A stretch of DNA of 64,000 bases from Dugong dugon. Taxonomy: Eukaryota; Chordata; Mammalia; Sirenia; Dugongidae. Shown here piece after piece: positions 43,776-56,534 of the stretch. Made by a program: the position numbers and the translations under genes. Numbering within the stretch: position 1 is the first letter of the stretch; each line of letters opens with the position of its first letter. Under the pieces are notes generated by a model, which saw only the letters and a list, made by a program, of their open reading frames with translations, ran no database searches and was not told the origin of the DNA. The DNA is taken from contig CM057464.1 in the NCBI GenBank assembly GCA_030035585.1, forward strand, positions 32,753,465 through 32,817,464, in the 5' to 3' direction.

Positions 43776-45363
43776 ATATCAAGCAAAACCGTCTCTCAAA
43801 TATGATGGCAAAATTAGGGCTTTTCCAGATAAACAGAAGTTGAGGGAATTTGCAAAAACCAAACCAAAACTATAAGAAATAGTAAAAGGACCTCTAGTTA
43901 GAAAATCAATAACATCAGCTAACAACCTAAGACTAGAACACAGGACAGAGCAACCAGATATCAGCCCAGATAGCGAAGTCACAAAACTAAATCAAAGCTA
44001 AAACACTGAAAATAGGGAAACAGAGGTTTCAATATGTAAAAGGTGACAACATTAAAAATAATAATAAGGACTAAAAAATGTAGTCATAGATTTTTCATAT
44101 GGAGAGGAAGTCAAGGGGATATAAAGAAATAAAAGACTAGACTTTCAGGCAGCACAGCACCACAACGTCCCTCTGCAGCAAAGATCAGAAAAACTAAGTA
44201 AAACAGAGTCACACGTCAATCCTGAAACCCTAAGCATCAAATGAAGAGATAAAGAACTCAGTGAAGCACTGAATACAATAAGAAACTGACCAAGAACAGA
44301 GAATGAGGAGAGATACATGCAGAGGTCCCCCAGTAGCCACCGCAGCACGGATCCACCATCTCGGACACATACTGGAGATCAGCGAACATGGGGTATGAGA
44401 AAGCATCTTCACGGAGCTTCCAGCAGGAGACAGAAAAATGGGTAACCAGCAATATACACTTTCCCACCCCCCAACCCTTCCTCACCCCCACGTAACCTCC
44501 TCTGCTTCCTGCAGCCACAGTCTCTTGGCTGAGAAGCACTAGCTTCACCCCGGTGTTGCTTGGGTTCCACCCACCAGCAATGGCTGGCTTCCTGAGGGCC
44601 TTTTGTTGGCTGCTGGTGTTGTTTTTTTTCTACTTCATTAGATTTCTTCCTTACCTCTCATCACCTCCCCCTCCTTCCTCTCAAATACCTGGCTCTGTGT
44701 GCCATCTTTGCTTCTTCCTGAAAGGCTGCAAAACACCACTCGACTGTGAAACTGCTTCCTGGCCCATGCATCCATGCTGGTGGGACCCCCAGGGCCTTTT
44801 TGTTTGTTTGTTTGTTTGCTCTTAAGTGTTCTGTTTGGATTTGTTTTCTGTTTCTTTTCTCGGATTGGGAATCCCTTCTAGCTGGGCAGTACCATGCGGC
44901 TTGGAAGCTACTCACTCACTCTGTCCAGACGCACAGGGACATCCTTGGGGGCATTTCTTTCTTTTTATTTTGGTTTTGTTTTCATTTTTGTTTCTTTGTT
45001 TTGTTTTCTTCTCTCTCTTATTCTCTTTCTTCATTTCCAGTTTTTTGATTTATTCATTTTTTTCTTTTACACTTTTACTCCCCCCCTCCCCACCCCATTT
45101 CTCAGTCTCTCATCTCTCCACTCCAACAGCAAGCACCCTTAGCACTCTTTTTTGTTTCTTTGTTTTTGGCTCCTGATCCTCTCTCCTCTCTCTCCTCTTT
45201 ACCATACCCATCTTAGCTCCACACATCACAATCTACCCCCAACTTCCTGCCTACCTGCACCATGCGCTGAACATCACACTCCCAAGCAGCATAGGCACGG
45301 CCTACTGAAACCTGCCCTGCACTGATTACCAGTCCGCACTGTCAGCCCTGGTACGTGCCACAA

Positions 45364-46080
45364 ACAACCAAACCCATAGACAAATTCATGGAAAACACAG
45401 ACAAAAAAATGGAAGAATTCAAGAAAATACAGGAACAAAATGCTAAAATAAATTTACAACTAGAAATCATACAAAAACAACAATTAGAAATCCAAAAGAT
45501 AAACAACAAGATTTCAGAAATGGACAGTATCATAGAAGGGCTGAGGAGAAGGTATGAAACGATGGAAGACAGGATCAGCAAAACTGAAGACAAACATTTG
45601 GATACAACTGTTTTTGAGAAAAAAATCAGAAAAAAGAATTAAGAAAAATGAAGAAACCCTGAGAATTATGTGGGATAGACTCAAAAGCGAAAATCTGGAA
45701 GTGATCGGAGTTCCAAAACGGGAAGAAAACAGAAAACACAGAGAGGATCACTGAAGAACTGCTGACAGAAAACTTCCCCGATATCATGAAAGATGAAAAG
45801 CTGGCCATCCAAGAAGCTCAACGAACCCCATATAGGACAGAACCCAAAAGAAAATCACAAAGACATATCATAATCACATTCACTAAAACCAAAGAGAAAC
45901 AAACAATCCTGCGAGCAGCTCGAGAAAAACAAAAAAGTTCCATACAGAGGAGAAACAATAAGAGTAAGCTCAGATTATTTGGCAGAAACCATGCAGGCAA
46001 GAAGGCAATGGGATGACATACATAAAACACTGAAAGAAAAAAAATTGCCAGCCAAGGATAATACATCCTGCAAAATTCTC
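45364..46080 (+). pseudogene. L1 ORF1 (element B), frameshifted
   Basis: The frame at 45355-45642 is a coiled coil (KPIDKFMENTDKKMEEFKKI onward, rich in K/E/Q heptads). A +1 shift near 45620 leads to 'ENLEVIGVPKREEN', the conserved RRM block of ORF1 protein. Another shift gives 'TFTKTKEKQTILRAAREKQK', the C-terminal domain. So ORF1 is recognisable end to end but needs at least two frame changes, and is dead. Confidence 0.82.
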
Positions 46081-46656
46081 ATTCAGATACCATGGTGAAA
46101 TTAGGTCATTTCCAGATAAACAGAAATTAAGGGAATATGTAAAAACCAAACCAAATTTACAAGACTTATTAAACGGAGTCTTTCGATCTGAGAATAAACA
46201 ACATCAGACCATAAGCTGAATATAGGATACACGATTCTACTAGCCAGATACCAACCTAGGAAATGAACTCTTAAGGATTATGCAAAACCAGAAGAATCAC
46301 AACAGGGAACAACAGAGGTTAATCTGTAAATGACAACAGCATCAGAACAATAAAAGAGGGAATAAATCATGTAGGTATAGAACCTTCTAATGGAGAGGAA
46401 GGTAAGGAAATACCAAGTAATAATAGACTAGTTCAAATCTAGGAAGATAAGGGTAAATTTTAAGGTAACCATAAAGAAAGTTAACAAACCTACTCATCAA
46501 AATAAAGAAGAAAAACATAAAGTCTCAGTAAAAACAAAACCTACAAAAACAAAAGAAATGAAAAAAAAAATCCACAAACAAAAGGAACCCAGCACAGGAG
46601 AGTAAGAGGAACAAAGAAAACATCAGCACCACAAAAAAAAAAAAAAAAGGCACTAC

Positions 46657-47911
46657 AAAATGCAATCCCACTCCTAGAATATATCCTAGAGAAATGAGAG
46701 CCATCACATGAATAGACATATGCACACCCATATTCACTGCAGCACTGTTCACAATAGCAAAAAGATGGAAACAACCTAGATGCCTGTCAACAGATGAATG
46801 GATAAAGAAATTATGATACATACACACAACGGAGTATTATGCAATGATAAAGAACAACGATCAATCTGTGAAGCATCTCATAACATGCATGAAACTGGAG
46901 TGCCTTATGCCGAGTGAAATAAGTCAATCACAAAAGGAGAAATATTGTATAAGACCACTACTGTAAAAACTCATGTAATAGTTTACACATAAAAAGAAAC
47001 AATCTTTGTTGGTTATGAGGCATGGGAGGGGTGAGGGGAGAACTAAACAGACAATAGATAAGTGGTAACTTTGGTGAAGGAAAAGATAGTACACAATACT
47101 GGGGAAGCCAGCACAACTAGTACAAGGAAAGGTCATGGAAGCTCAGACACTTCCAAACTTCCTGAGTGTCTGAACTGATGGGCAGAGGGCTGTGGGGACC
47201 ATGGTCTTGGGGAACATCTAGCTCGACTGGCATAACACAGTTTATAAAGACAATGTTCTACATTCTACCTTGGTCAGTAGCGTGTGGGGTCTTAAAAGCC
47301 TATGAGCAGCCATCTGAGATACTCCACTGGTCTCACCACTTTGGGAGCAACAGAGAATGAAGAGAACAAGATACAAGCAAAAGATTAGTCCAAAGGACTA
47401 ATGGACCACAGCTACCACGGCCTCCACCAGACTGAGTCCAGTACAGCTAGATGGTGCCCAGCTACCACCACTGACTGCTCTGACTGGGATCACAATAGAG
47501 AGTCCTGGACTGAGCTGGAAAAAGATATAGAACAAAATCCTAACTCACAAAAAAAAGACCAGAATTTTGGCCTGACAGACTAGAGAAACCCCAAGAGTAT
47601 GGCCCCTGGACACCCTTTTAGCACAGTGATGAAGTCACTCCCGAAGTTCACCATTCAGCGGGGATTGGACAGCCTCATAAAACAAAACGGGACTAATGAG
47701 GCAGAGCACTCCAGGGACAAGGACTAGAAGGCAGGAGGGGATAAGAAAGCTGGTGATAGGAAAACCAACGCTGAGAAGCGAAAATGCTGACATGTCATGG
47801 AGTTGTTAACCATTGTCATAGGGCAATATGTGTACTAACTGTTTAATGAGAAACTATTTGTTCTGCAAACCTTCATCTAAGGTAAAAAAAAAAAAAAAAA
47901 AAAAAAAAAAC
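46657..47911 (+). mobile_element. ORF2 C-terminus, 3' UTR and poly-A of element B
   Basis: Begins 'caatcccactcctagaatatatcctagag', which in intact L1s follows 'gatccag'. Continues with 'caccatattcactgcagcactgttcac' and 'tgcctgtcaacagatgaatgg', then the 3' UTR ('gccctgacagac...ttggacagcctcataaaac', 'gttaaccattgtcatagggcaatatgtgtactaactg') and an A30 tail. The preceding about 4 kb of ORF2 are absent. Confidence 0.85.
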
Positions 47912-48283
47912 AGAATTATCTATGTGAGATCAAACTGACAAGAGTAACTCAAAAGGTTTGATGGGAAGCCTACAAGGGAGGTGAGCTGAAGATAATGGTA
48001 ATTGAATAATTTGGAAAAGGATAGTGAGAATAGCAGCACATCTGGAAGAATGTAATTGATGTCACTCAATTGTACATGTAGAAACTTTTGAAATGGTGTA
48101 ACTTTGGCTATGTGTATTTTCACCAAAAAAAGTGTCCTCCAAGAACGAGAAGGGAGAGGGTTGACATGTCATGGGGTTGTTAACCAATGTCATAAAACAA
48201 TATGTGTACTGACTGTTTCATGAGAAACTATTCTATAAACCTTCATTTAAATACAATTTTAAAAAATTTTTAAAAATTTAAAA
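47912..48283 (+). repeat. Extra 372 bp after B's poly-A, inside its TSD
   Basis: 47912-48130 is an unrelated old L1 3' end ('gatagtgagaatagcagcacatctggaagaatgtaattgatgtcactcaattgtacatg'). 48145-48283 is a second copy of the young L1 3' terminus ('tgacatgtcatggggttgttaaccaatgtcataaaacaatatgtgtactgactg') ending in A/T-rich sequence. Because the 14-bp target copy follows it at 48284, this stretch seems to have arrived with element B. Confidence 0.65.
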
Positions 48284-48523
48284 AAAGAAATAAAAGAATG
48301 GTATAATCTTAAAAAAATAGGGGTAAATATTAAGGTAACCACAAAGGAAACTAACAATCCTACACAACAAAATAAAAAACAAGAAAAATATAAAGACTCA
48401 GCAAATACAAAATCAACAATAGTGAAAAAGCTGTAAAGAAAATACAAAAACAAAAATGACTCAGCACAGATAATTAAGTGGAACAAAGAAACTGTCAACA
48501 ACACACAAAAAAAAGACATCAAA

Positions 48524-51500
48524 ATGACAGCACTAAACTCATACCTATCAATAATTACACCAAATGTAAATGGACTAAATGCACCAATAAAGAGACAGCA
48601 AGTGGCAGATTGGATTTAAAAATACAGTCCGTCTATATGCTGCCTAAAAGAGACACAGCTTAAAGACACAAACTAAAACTCAATGGATGGAAAAAATGTA
48701 TCAAGAAAACAACATTCAAAAAAGAGCAGGAGTGGCAATATTAATCTCTGACAAAATAGAGTTTAAAGTAAAATCCATCACAAAGGAGAAGGAAGGCAAC
48801 TATACAATGATTAAAGGATCAATACACCAGGAGGACATAAGTGTAAAAAATATTTACGCACGCAAAGACAGGGCTCCGAAATACATAAAACAAACTCTAA
48901 TAGCATTGACTACAGACAGATACACAATAGTAGAAGGAGACTTCAACACACCATTCAGTGAAGGACAGAACATCCAGAAAGAAGTTCAACAAAGACATGG
49001 AAGATCTAAATGTTACAATCAACCAACTTGATCTCATGGACACATACCAAACACTTTACCCAACAGCAGCTAAGTATAATTTCTTTTCCAATGCACATGG
49101 AACATTCTCCAGAATAGACCACATATTAGGCCATAAAGCAAGCCCTGACAAAATCCAAAGCATCGAAATACTACAAAGCATCTTTTCTGACCATAAAGCC
49201 ATAAAACTATAAATCAGTAACAGAAAAAGAAAACAAAAAAGTCAAACAGATGGAAACTGAATAACACCTTGCTAAAAATAAATACTGGGTTAGAGAAGAA
49301 ATTAAGAATGGAATTAACAAATTCACATAATCAAATGAGGATGAAAACACATCCTACCAGAATCTTTGGGACACACCATAGCAGTGCTGAGAGGTCAGTT
49401 TACAGCAACAAATGCACACGTCCTAAAAGAAGAAAGGCCAAAATCAAAACATTAACCCTACAACTGAAACAAGTAGAAAGAGAGCAGCAAAAGAAGCCCT
49501 CAGGTGCCAGAAGAAAGGAAATAGTAAGAATTAAAACAGAATTAAATGAAATAATAGAAAAACAATTGAAAGAGTTAACAAGACCAAAAGCGGGTTCTTT
49601 GAAAAGATCAACAAAATTGACAAACCACTGGCCAAATTGACAAAAGAAAAACAGGATAACAAGCAAATAATCCGTATAAGAAATGAGATGGGTGATATCA
49701 CAACAGACCCAACTGAAATTAAAAGAATCATAACAGAATACCATGAAAAATTGTACTCTAACAAATTTCAAAACCTAGAGGAAATGGACAAATTTCTAGA
49801 AACTCACTACCTATCTAAACTAACACAAACAAACGTAGAACAACTAAATAAATCTATAAGAAAAGAAGGGATTAAAAATGTAATTTAAAGACTACTACCA
49901 CCACCACCCCCCCTGAAAAAAAAAAAGCCCTGGCCTGGATAGTTTCATTGGAGAATTCTACCAAACTTTCAGAGAATAGTTAACACTGCTACTGTTAAAG
50001 GTATTTCAGAGCATGGAAAAGGATGGAATACTCCCAAACTCATTCTATGAAGCCAGCATAACCCTGATACCAAAACCAGGTAAAGACACCATAATAAAAG
50101 AAAATTACAGACCAATATCCCTCATGAACATTGATGCAAAAATCCTCAACAGAATTCTAGCCAATAGAATTCAGCAACATATCAAAAAAATAATTCACCA
50201 TGACTACATGGGATTCATACCAGGTACACAGGTGTCATGGACTGAATTATGTCCCCCGCAAAATGTGTGTATCGGTTAGGCTGGGCCATGATTCCTGGTA
50301 CTGTGTTATTTTCCTATATGCTGTAAATCCTGCCTCTATAATGTCAGTGAGGGAAGAAGGGTGGTAGTTGTGTTAGTAAGGCAGGACTCAATCTACAAGA
50401 TTGGATTGTGTCCTGAGGCAATCTCTTGAGATATTAAAAAGAGAAGTGAGCAGAGAGACAGAGGGACCTCATACCACCAAGAAAACAGTGCCAGGAGCAG
50501 AGCATGTCCGTTGGACCCGGGGTCCCTGCATGCAGAAGCTCCTAGTCCTGGAGAACATTGATGAGAAGGCTGACAGTGAGAGAAAGCCTTCCCCTGAAGC
50601 TGATGCCCTAAATTTGGACTTTTAACCTACTTTACTGTGAAGAAATAAACTTCTCTTTGTTAAAGCCATCCACCTGTGGTATTTCTGTTGTAGCAGCACT
50701 AGATGACTAAGACAGCAGGGATGGTTCAATATTAGAAAACAATCAATGTAATCCAACACATTAATAAAACAAAAGACAAGAACCACATGATCTTATCAAT
50801 TGATGCAGAAAAGGCATCTGACAAAGTCCAACACCAATTTATAAGAAAAACTCTCAGCAAAATAGGAATAGAAGGGAAAATCTTCAACATAATTAAGGGC
50901 ACTTATACAAAGCCAACAGCCAACATCATCCTAAATGGAAAGAGTTTGAAAGCATTCCCCTTGAGAATAGGAACCATACTAGGATGCCCTTTATCACCAC
51001 TCTTATTCAACATTGTGCTGGAGGTCTTAGCCATAGTAATTAGGCTAGAAAAAGAAATAAAGGGCATCCAAATTGGTAAGGAAGAAGTCAAAGTATCTCT
51101 ATTTGCAGATGACATGATCTTATACACAAAGAATCCCAAAGAACCCACAAGAAAACTATTGGAACTAATACAAGATTTCAGTAAAGTATCAGGATACAAG
51201 ATAAACATACAAAAATCGGTTGAATTCCTTTACACCAGCAAAGAAAACTTCATAGAGGAAATCATCAAATCAATACCATTTACAATAACCCCCAAGAAGA
51301 TAAAATACTTAGGAATAAATTTAACCAGAGACGTAAAAGACCTATACAATGAAAACTACAAGACACTACTGCAAGAAACCAAAAGAGACCTGCATAAGTG
51401 GAAAAACATACCTTGTTCATGGATAGGAAGACTCAACATTGTGAAAATGTCAATTCTACCCAAAACAATCTACAGATAAAATGCAATCCTGATCCAAATT

Positions 51501-52790
51501 CCAATGGCATTTTTTAAGGAGATGAAGAAACAAATCATCTACTTCATATGGAAAGGGAAGAGGCCCTGGATAAGTAAAGCATTACTCAAAAAGAAGAACA
51601 AAGCGGGAGGCCTCACACTTCATGATTTTAGAACCTATTATACTGCCACAGTAGTCAAAACGGCCTGGTACTGTTACAATAACAGATACGTAGACCAATG
51701 GAACAGAATTAAGAATCCAGACATAAATTCATCCACCTTTGAGCAGCTGATATTTGACAAAGGCCCAAATTCTGTTAACTGGGGAAAAGATAGTCTCTTT
51801 AACAAATGGTGCTGGCAAAACTGGATATCTATCTGCAAAAAATTGAAACAAGACCCATACCTCACACCATGTACAAAAATTAACTCAAAATGGATCAAAG
51901 ACCAAAATATAAAATCGAAAATGATAAAGATCATGGAAGAAAAAGTAGAGACAATGCTAGGAGCTCTAATACACAGCATAAACAGAATACGAACCATAAG
52001 TAACAATGCACAAGCAGCAGAAGAGAGACTAGACAACTGGGAGCTTCTAAAAAGCAAATAATTATGCTCATCAAAACACTTCACCAAAAAAGTAAAAAGA
52101 CAACCTACAGACTGGGAAAAAAACTTAGGCTACGACAAATCTGATCAGCGTGTAATCTCTAAAATCTACAACATACTGCAAAACCTCAATGACAAAAAGA
52201 CAAATAACCCAATTAAAAAATGGGCAAAGGATATGAACAGGCACTTTGCCAAAGAAAACATTCAGGTGGCTAACAGACACATGAAGAAATGCTCATGATC
52301 ATTAGCCATTAGAGAAATGCAAATCCAAACTACAATGAGATACCATCTCACCCCAACAAGGCTAGTATTAATCCAAAAAACACTAAACAATAAATGTTAG
52401 AGAGGTTGTGGAGAGACTGGAACACTTACACACTGCTGGTGGGAATGTAAAATGGTACAACCACTTTGGAAATTGATTTGGTGCTTCCTTAAAAAGCTAG
52501 AAATAGAAGTACCATACGATCTAGCTATCCCACTCCTTGGAATATATCCTAGAGAAATAAGAGCCATCACACGAATAGATACATGCACACCCATGTTCAC
52601 TGCAGCACTGTTCACAATAGCAAAAATATGGAAACAACCTAGGTGCCTATCAACAGATAAATGTATAAAATTATGGTATATTCACACAATGGAATACTAC
52701 ACAACAATAAAGAACAACGATGAAGCCATGAAACATACCAAAGAGGAATCTGGAGGGTATTATGCTGAGTGAATTTAGTCAGTCACAAAA
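48524..52790 (+). pseudogene. L1 ORF2 (element A), split and disabled
   Basis: The endonuclease begins at ATG 48524 with TALNSYLSIITPNVNGLNAP (the Asn of NVNG is catalytic), with a stop after VADWI. EN continues to about 49212 ('NAHGTFSRIDHILGHKASPDK' type block, SDHKAIKL). RT: '[20 protein letters not shown]' near 50050-50110, LTR insertion at 50233, then [20 protein letters not shown] and the FADD active site (about 51100-51115). An in-frame TAA at 51477 and another at 52059 interrupt it. The C-terminal region ends WYIHTMEYYTTIKNNDEA (52670-52725). ORF2 supplies endonuclease and reverse transcriptase for retrotransposition. Confidence 0.88.
50233..50714 (+). mobile_element. MaLR-type solo LTR in the L1 RT domain
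   Basis: It runs from tgtcatggactgaattatgt to 'agcagcactagatgactaagaca'. The flanks are acagg (50228-50232) and gcagg (50715-50719), 4 of 5 identical. It separates RT block GFIPGTQ from the expected GWFNI ('gggatggttcaatatt' at 50718), so it inserted into an already present L1. Confidence 0.93.
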
Positions 52791-54734
52791 GGACAAATAT
52801 TGTATAAGACCACTATTATCAGAACTCAAGAAAAGGTTTAAACACAAAAGAAAACATTCTTTGACAGTTACAAGGGTGGGCAGGGAGGGTGAGTTATTCA
52901 CTAATTAGATAGTAAACAAGATTTATCTTAGGTGAAGGGAAGGACAGCACACACCACAGAGGAAGTCAGCACAACGGGACTAAACCAAAGCTAAGAAGTT
53001 TCCTGAATATAATCAAACACTTCGAGGGACAGAGTAGCAGGGGCAAGGATCTGGGGACCATGCTTTCAGGGGACATCTAGGTCAACTGGCATAACAAAGT
53101 TTATTAAGAAAGTGTTCTGCATCCTACTTTCTTGAGTGGCGTCTGGGGTCTTAAAAGCTAGCAAGCAGCCATCTAAGATGCATCAATTGGTCCCAACCAC
53201 CTCCAGTAAAGGAGAATGAAGAACATCAAAGACACAAGGAAAGTATTAGCCCAAGAGACAGAAAGTCCACATATACCAGAGACTTCATCAGCCTAAGACT
53301 AGAAAAACTAGATGTTGCCTGGCTACTATCAGTGACTGCCCTGACAGGGAACACAGCGGACAGTCCCTGATTGAGCCGAGGAAGGGTGGGATGCAGAACT
53401 CAAATTCTAGTAAAAAGTCCAGACTTAATGCTCTGACTGAGACTGGAGGAAGCCCAGAAGGCATGGCCCACAGACTGTCAACCCAGAACTAAAACAATTC
53501 CCGAGGCCAACTCTTCAGACAAAGATTGGAGTGGAGTGTGGGACATAAAATGATACTCGTGAAGCACATGCTTCTTAGCTCAAGTAGATACATGAGTCTA
53601 AATGGGCAGCTTCTCTCCGGAGGTGAGATGAGAAGGCAGAGAGTGTCAGGAGCTGGTTGAATGGACGTGGGAAATCAGGGGTGGAAAGGAGGAGTGTGCT
53701 GTCACAGTATGGGGAGAGCAATTAGGGTCACATAACAATGTATGTACAAATTTTTATATGAGAGACTAACTTTAATTGTAAACTTTCACTTAAACTACAA
53801 TAATTAAAAAACAAAAAGAAAAAAAAATGGAGAGGCAGTGCTGTCAAAGTTCAAAATGGTTTTTATAACATTTTTTGTTGGTAAAAACCTTGGATAAGAA
53901 TTTCCTCTGTCGTCTCCTCTAACTTCCCTCCCTGCTTTCTTTCTTCGTTCACTGTGCATCTACAGGAAGAAAATGACCACGGAGGATGAGAATTGAAGAA
54001 AACATGGACATTTCATCAAAGAGTTTATGGCGTAGTAGCAGAGGATTAATTGTTAAATAAATAACACAAATAATAAATGCCATAGGGAAGAAGAAAGTAA
54101 ATTATATTTTTAATTGGAAGTAGAAAACCCCATTAGAAGTGGTTCAAATCTTAAATTTTTCTGATTAAAAAAAATAGGCTGACTTCATTGATTTTGTTTT
54201 AAACTGTCTACTGTGCTTAACAAATAAAATGAAAACCAAAAAAGAAAGTAAATACACTATAGGTCTTGATTTCATCTTCAAGAAACCACTGAGCCATCAC
54301 TTTATATTGTAGCTGAAAAGCAAATGGATAAAATTTTGAAACTATGTCTAAGTCAACTCATCACTGACAGTATTGAAAATAGAAAACTGGAACAAAATAA
54401 TTCTAGAAAGTAGCTATTATCTCAATTTATAGATATTCCTGTAAGAAAATGGAAGGGCCACATATTCCAAGATAAAGCTATAACATTCAGCAACATGCTT
54501 ATACATAGCAAGACTTAATATATGTTTGTTGAAGTAAATCATACTTAACTGGACAAAATAATTGAACAGAATATATTTTCCGAGAAAAACATATTTAAAT
54601 ATGTGCAGCCATCTGTCCAAATTAACTTTAAAAATTTTAGTGAAAATTTTTGGTTCATATGGCTTGAAACTTAGAACAGTTAACTCAAAAAGCTAAAAGT
54701 ACTAAAAAGTACTAATGCACTGTAAAAGCTAATA

Positions 54735-54915
54735 ATAGTATCTTTTATTACATATTCACAGGTGTCAAGCCCTCTGTTTTTTCTTGCAGATGCTTTTAAA
54801 AAATATATTCCCCACAACAACCCTATGAGATAGGTGCTGTTATCTCCACATTACAAATGAGAAACTGAAACCCAAAGAAGTAACCTGGCAGTTGGTAATT
54901 ATCACAGTTAGTAAC
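54735..54915 (-). mobile_element. MIR SINE, ancient
   Basis: 'accctatgagataggtgctgttatctccacattacaaatgagaaactgaaacccaaagaagtaacc' is the reverse complement of the MIR core ('cctcagtttcctcatctgtaaaatgggg...cctcatagggtt'). A further MIR-like piece follows near 55085-55150. Confidence 0.75.
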
Positions 54916-55554
54916 CTGTCTGAAGCAAAGGCATAAGTAAGCCATGGCAGGTAGGGCGCATGCCCTGGGCAGTTACTGAGGAGGGACGCTAATGAGCGGT
55001 TTCTGTTGGCCATCACAATTTCCATCACCAGCTATGAGAGATCATTCAGCAACTTTAAACTAATTGCCACAGGCGTTATTTTCCGTAAATAGGCCCCTGA
55101 CTGGGATTCAGGTCTGTTTTGTTCCAAAGCCAGTTTCTAAACCTCTGGGCCCAACTCTGAGTAGTCATTAGAACACACTGAAACACATTCACTTCAGACA
55201 TTTATAGGTAAAACACTTGTTAAGAAATAATACTGTACTCTCCGCCCCACAAAAATCATTCCAGCAGATAAACTTTTGTGGAGAACATTTAAGAGAATCC
55301 GATGTTTCCATACAGTACACCTTTTTAAAAATATATTTACAGAAAATTTAAAGCATATTTCCTCAACTAATATTCCTTGAACTAAGCATTCATACAAATA
55401 ACTGCAATTAACTCACATGAAGTTTTCCAAGCAGTAACTCTTACTGTTCAACAATTAAAAAACAAACTTCACAAGAGAGAATGTACCTGAATTACAAGAG
55501 CAATCAATAAATAATAGAATCTTAAAAGTAAATGATTTCTTAAAGTATATTTAA

Positions 55555-55640
55555 CCTAATCTTGATTTTATAGATAAACTGAAGCCCAGGGAAATCAGTA
55601 GCTTACCTGAGTTTATACAACTAGAAAGAAGCAAATCATA
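55555..55640 (-). mobile_element. MIR fragment
   Basis: 'gattttatagataaactgaagcccagggaaatcagtagcttacctgagtttatacaactag' is a short diverged MIR core, reverse complemented. Confidence 0.6.
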
Positions 55641-56534
55641 ATGCATTTTTACTTAGAGCAGGTTAAAAAATATTTCCAATTCCCAACTTCTTTGACTAAA
55701 CCTTAACAATTTCTCAACTATACTAACATACTAATGATATTCTCCATCTGGAGGATTTAAAACCACCTTGAGCCAGAATCATTTTGAGGATCAAATAGTA
55801 CAATTTAAATCATTTCAAAGCAACTTAAAGAAAACTCTCAACTCCCATGGCAAACAACTGCTAAACAAGAAAGTAAGCACCATATCAAAAGAAACTTTTT
55901 ATATTACTAACAGTATTTATGTGAAATTTTAACTGCTTTCTCATAGAGATCAACAAAAATGAATCTTAATGACAACTATAAAAAACTTGATATATGCCAT
56001 AAAGACTAAACAAATTTACAGAATGTTATTATATAGTCAAAGTTTTCATTCTGATAGAACTTACTGTACTTTGTATTGAGTCCTATGCATTAGAAAATCA
56101 TTTATTTCTGACCATTTTTGGATTTTGTTTGTCAAAATGAAGTACCAAAAAAAGCAAACCACGAGAATGTTCTAATACAGAGACACCAATCACACTTAGA
56201 TATTTAAGAACAAAATCAATCATAAATAAAATAGGACACTTGCCTACTGGACCCACCAATGTTACATAACTTTCCTTAGTGATCATGTAATCCGCATTCA
56301 TTATGTGTGCTAATGTTGAATTACACATTGTAAAATTAATAATGTTTCATCAGAAGTACCAAGATCATCATTCCAAATAAAAAAGGACTTATAAAAACCA
56401 GCTCAAAACAAGGAAATCCAAAGTCATAAATCCCTTTGATCAGGCAACAGCTCAAAATAACTAAACATTTCTCTAATAACATAAGCACCAGTCCAAAAAT
56501 GAAGTGCTTTTGGAGTATCTAAAAAGAAACATAC

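Larger units (their letters stand above)
44137..48283 (+). mobile_element. Second L1 (element B) inserted in element A, 14-bp TSD
   Basis: Bracketed by aaagaaataaaaga at 44123-44136 and 48284-48297. Element A reads continuously across the gap: '...ggagaggaagtcaaggggatata' then 'ataggggtaaatattaaggtaacc', collinear with B's own 46385-46475. B consists of a 5' UTR (44137-45350), ORF1 (about 45364-46080), an inter-ORF spacer, then almost no ORF2. It jumps at about 46657 to the ORF2 C-terminal end, 3' UTR and a 30-A tail (47883-47911), followed by 372 bp more (47912-48283) before the duplication. Confidence 0.85.
41536..53830 (+). mobile_element. Near full-length L1 (element A), twice interrupted
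   Basis: The 5' UTR starts about 41540 ('gagacggggccaatagggcagagcagtctgacacttccgg'). ORF1 lies at about 42921-43775, ORF2 starts at 48524, and the 3' UTR ends in an A-rich tail about 53830. Two later insertions interrupt it: a 4.1-kb L1 (44137-48283) and a MaLR LTR (50233-50714). Removing them leaves about 7.7 kb of L1. Many stops and frameshifts make it inactive. The element is 3'-identical in layout to the copy at 1-2359. Confidence 0.9.
53831..56534. other. Unique DNA, candidate intron of the minus-strand gene
   Basis: No SINE, L1 or RTE copy recognised over 2.7 kb. Only ancient MIR pieces (54735-54915; 55555-55640). AT-rich. If exon 2 at 56535-56801 is real, this is the start of the following intron. 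Confidence 0.55.

Noticed and set aside
43101-46080. Lysine/glutamate-rich coiled-coil ORFs as a novel protein family
   Set aside because: They match the layout of L1 ORF1 protein (coiled coil, ENLEVIGVP block, ILRAAREK block) in elements A and B.
50787-51479. 230-codon ORF with a reverse transcriptase domain
   Set aside because: Not a host gene. It is the ORF2 fragment of L1 element A, ended by an in-frame stop.
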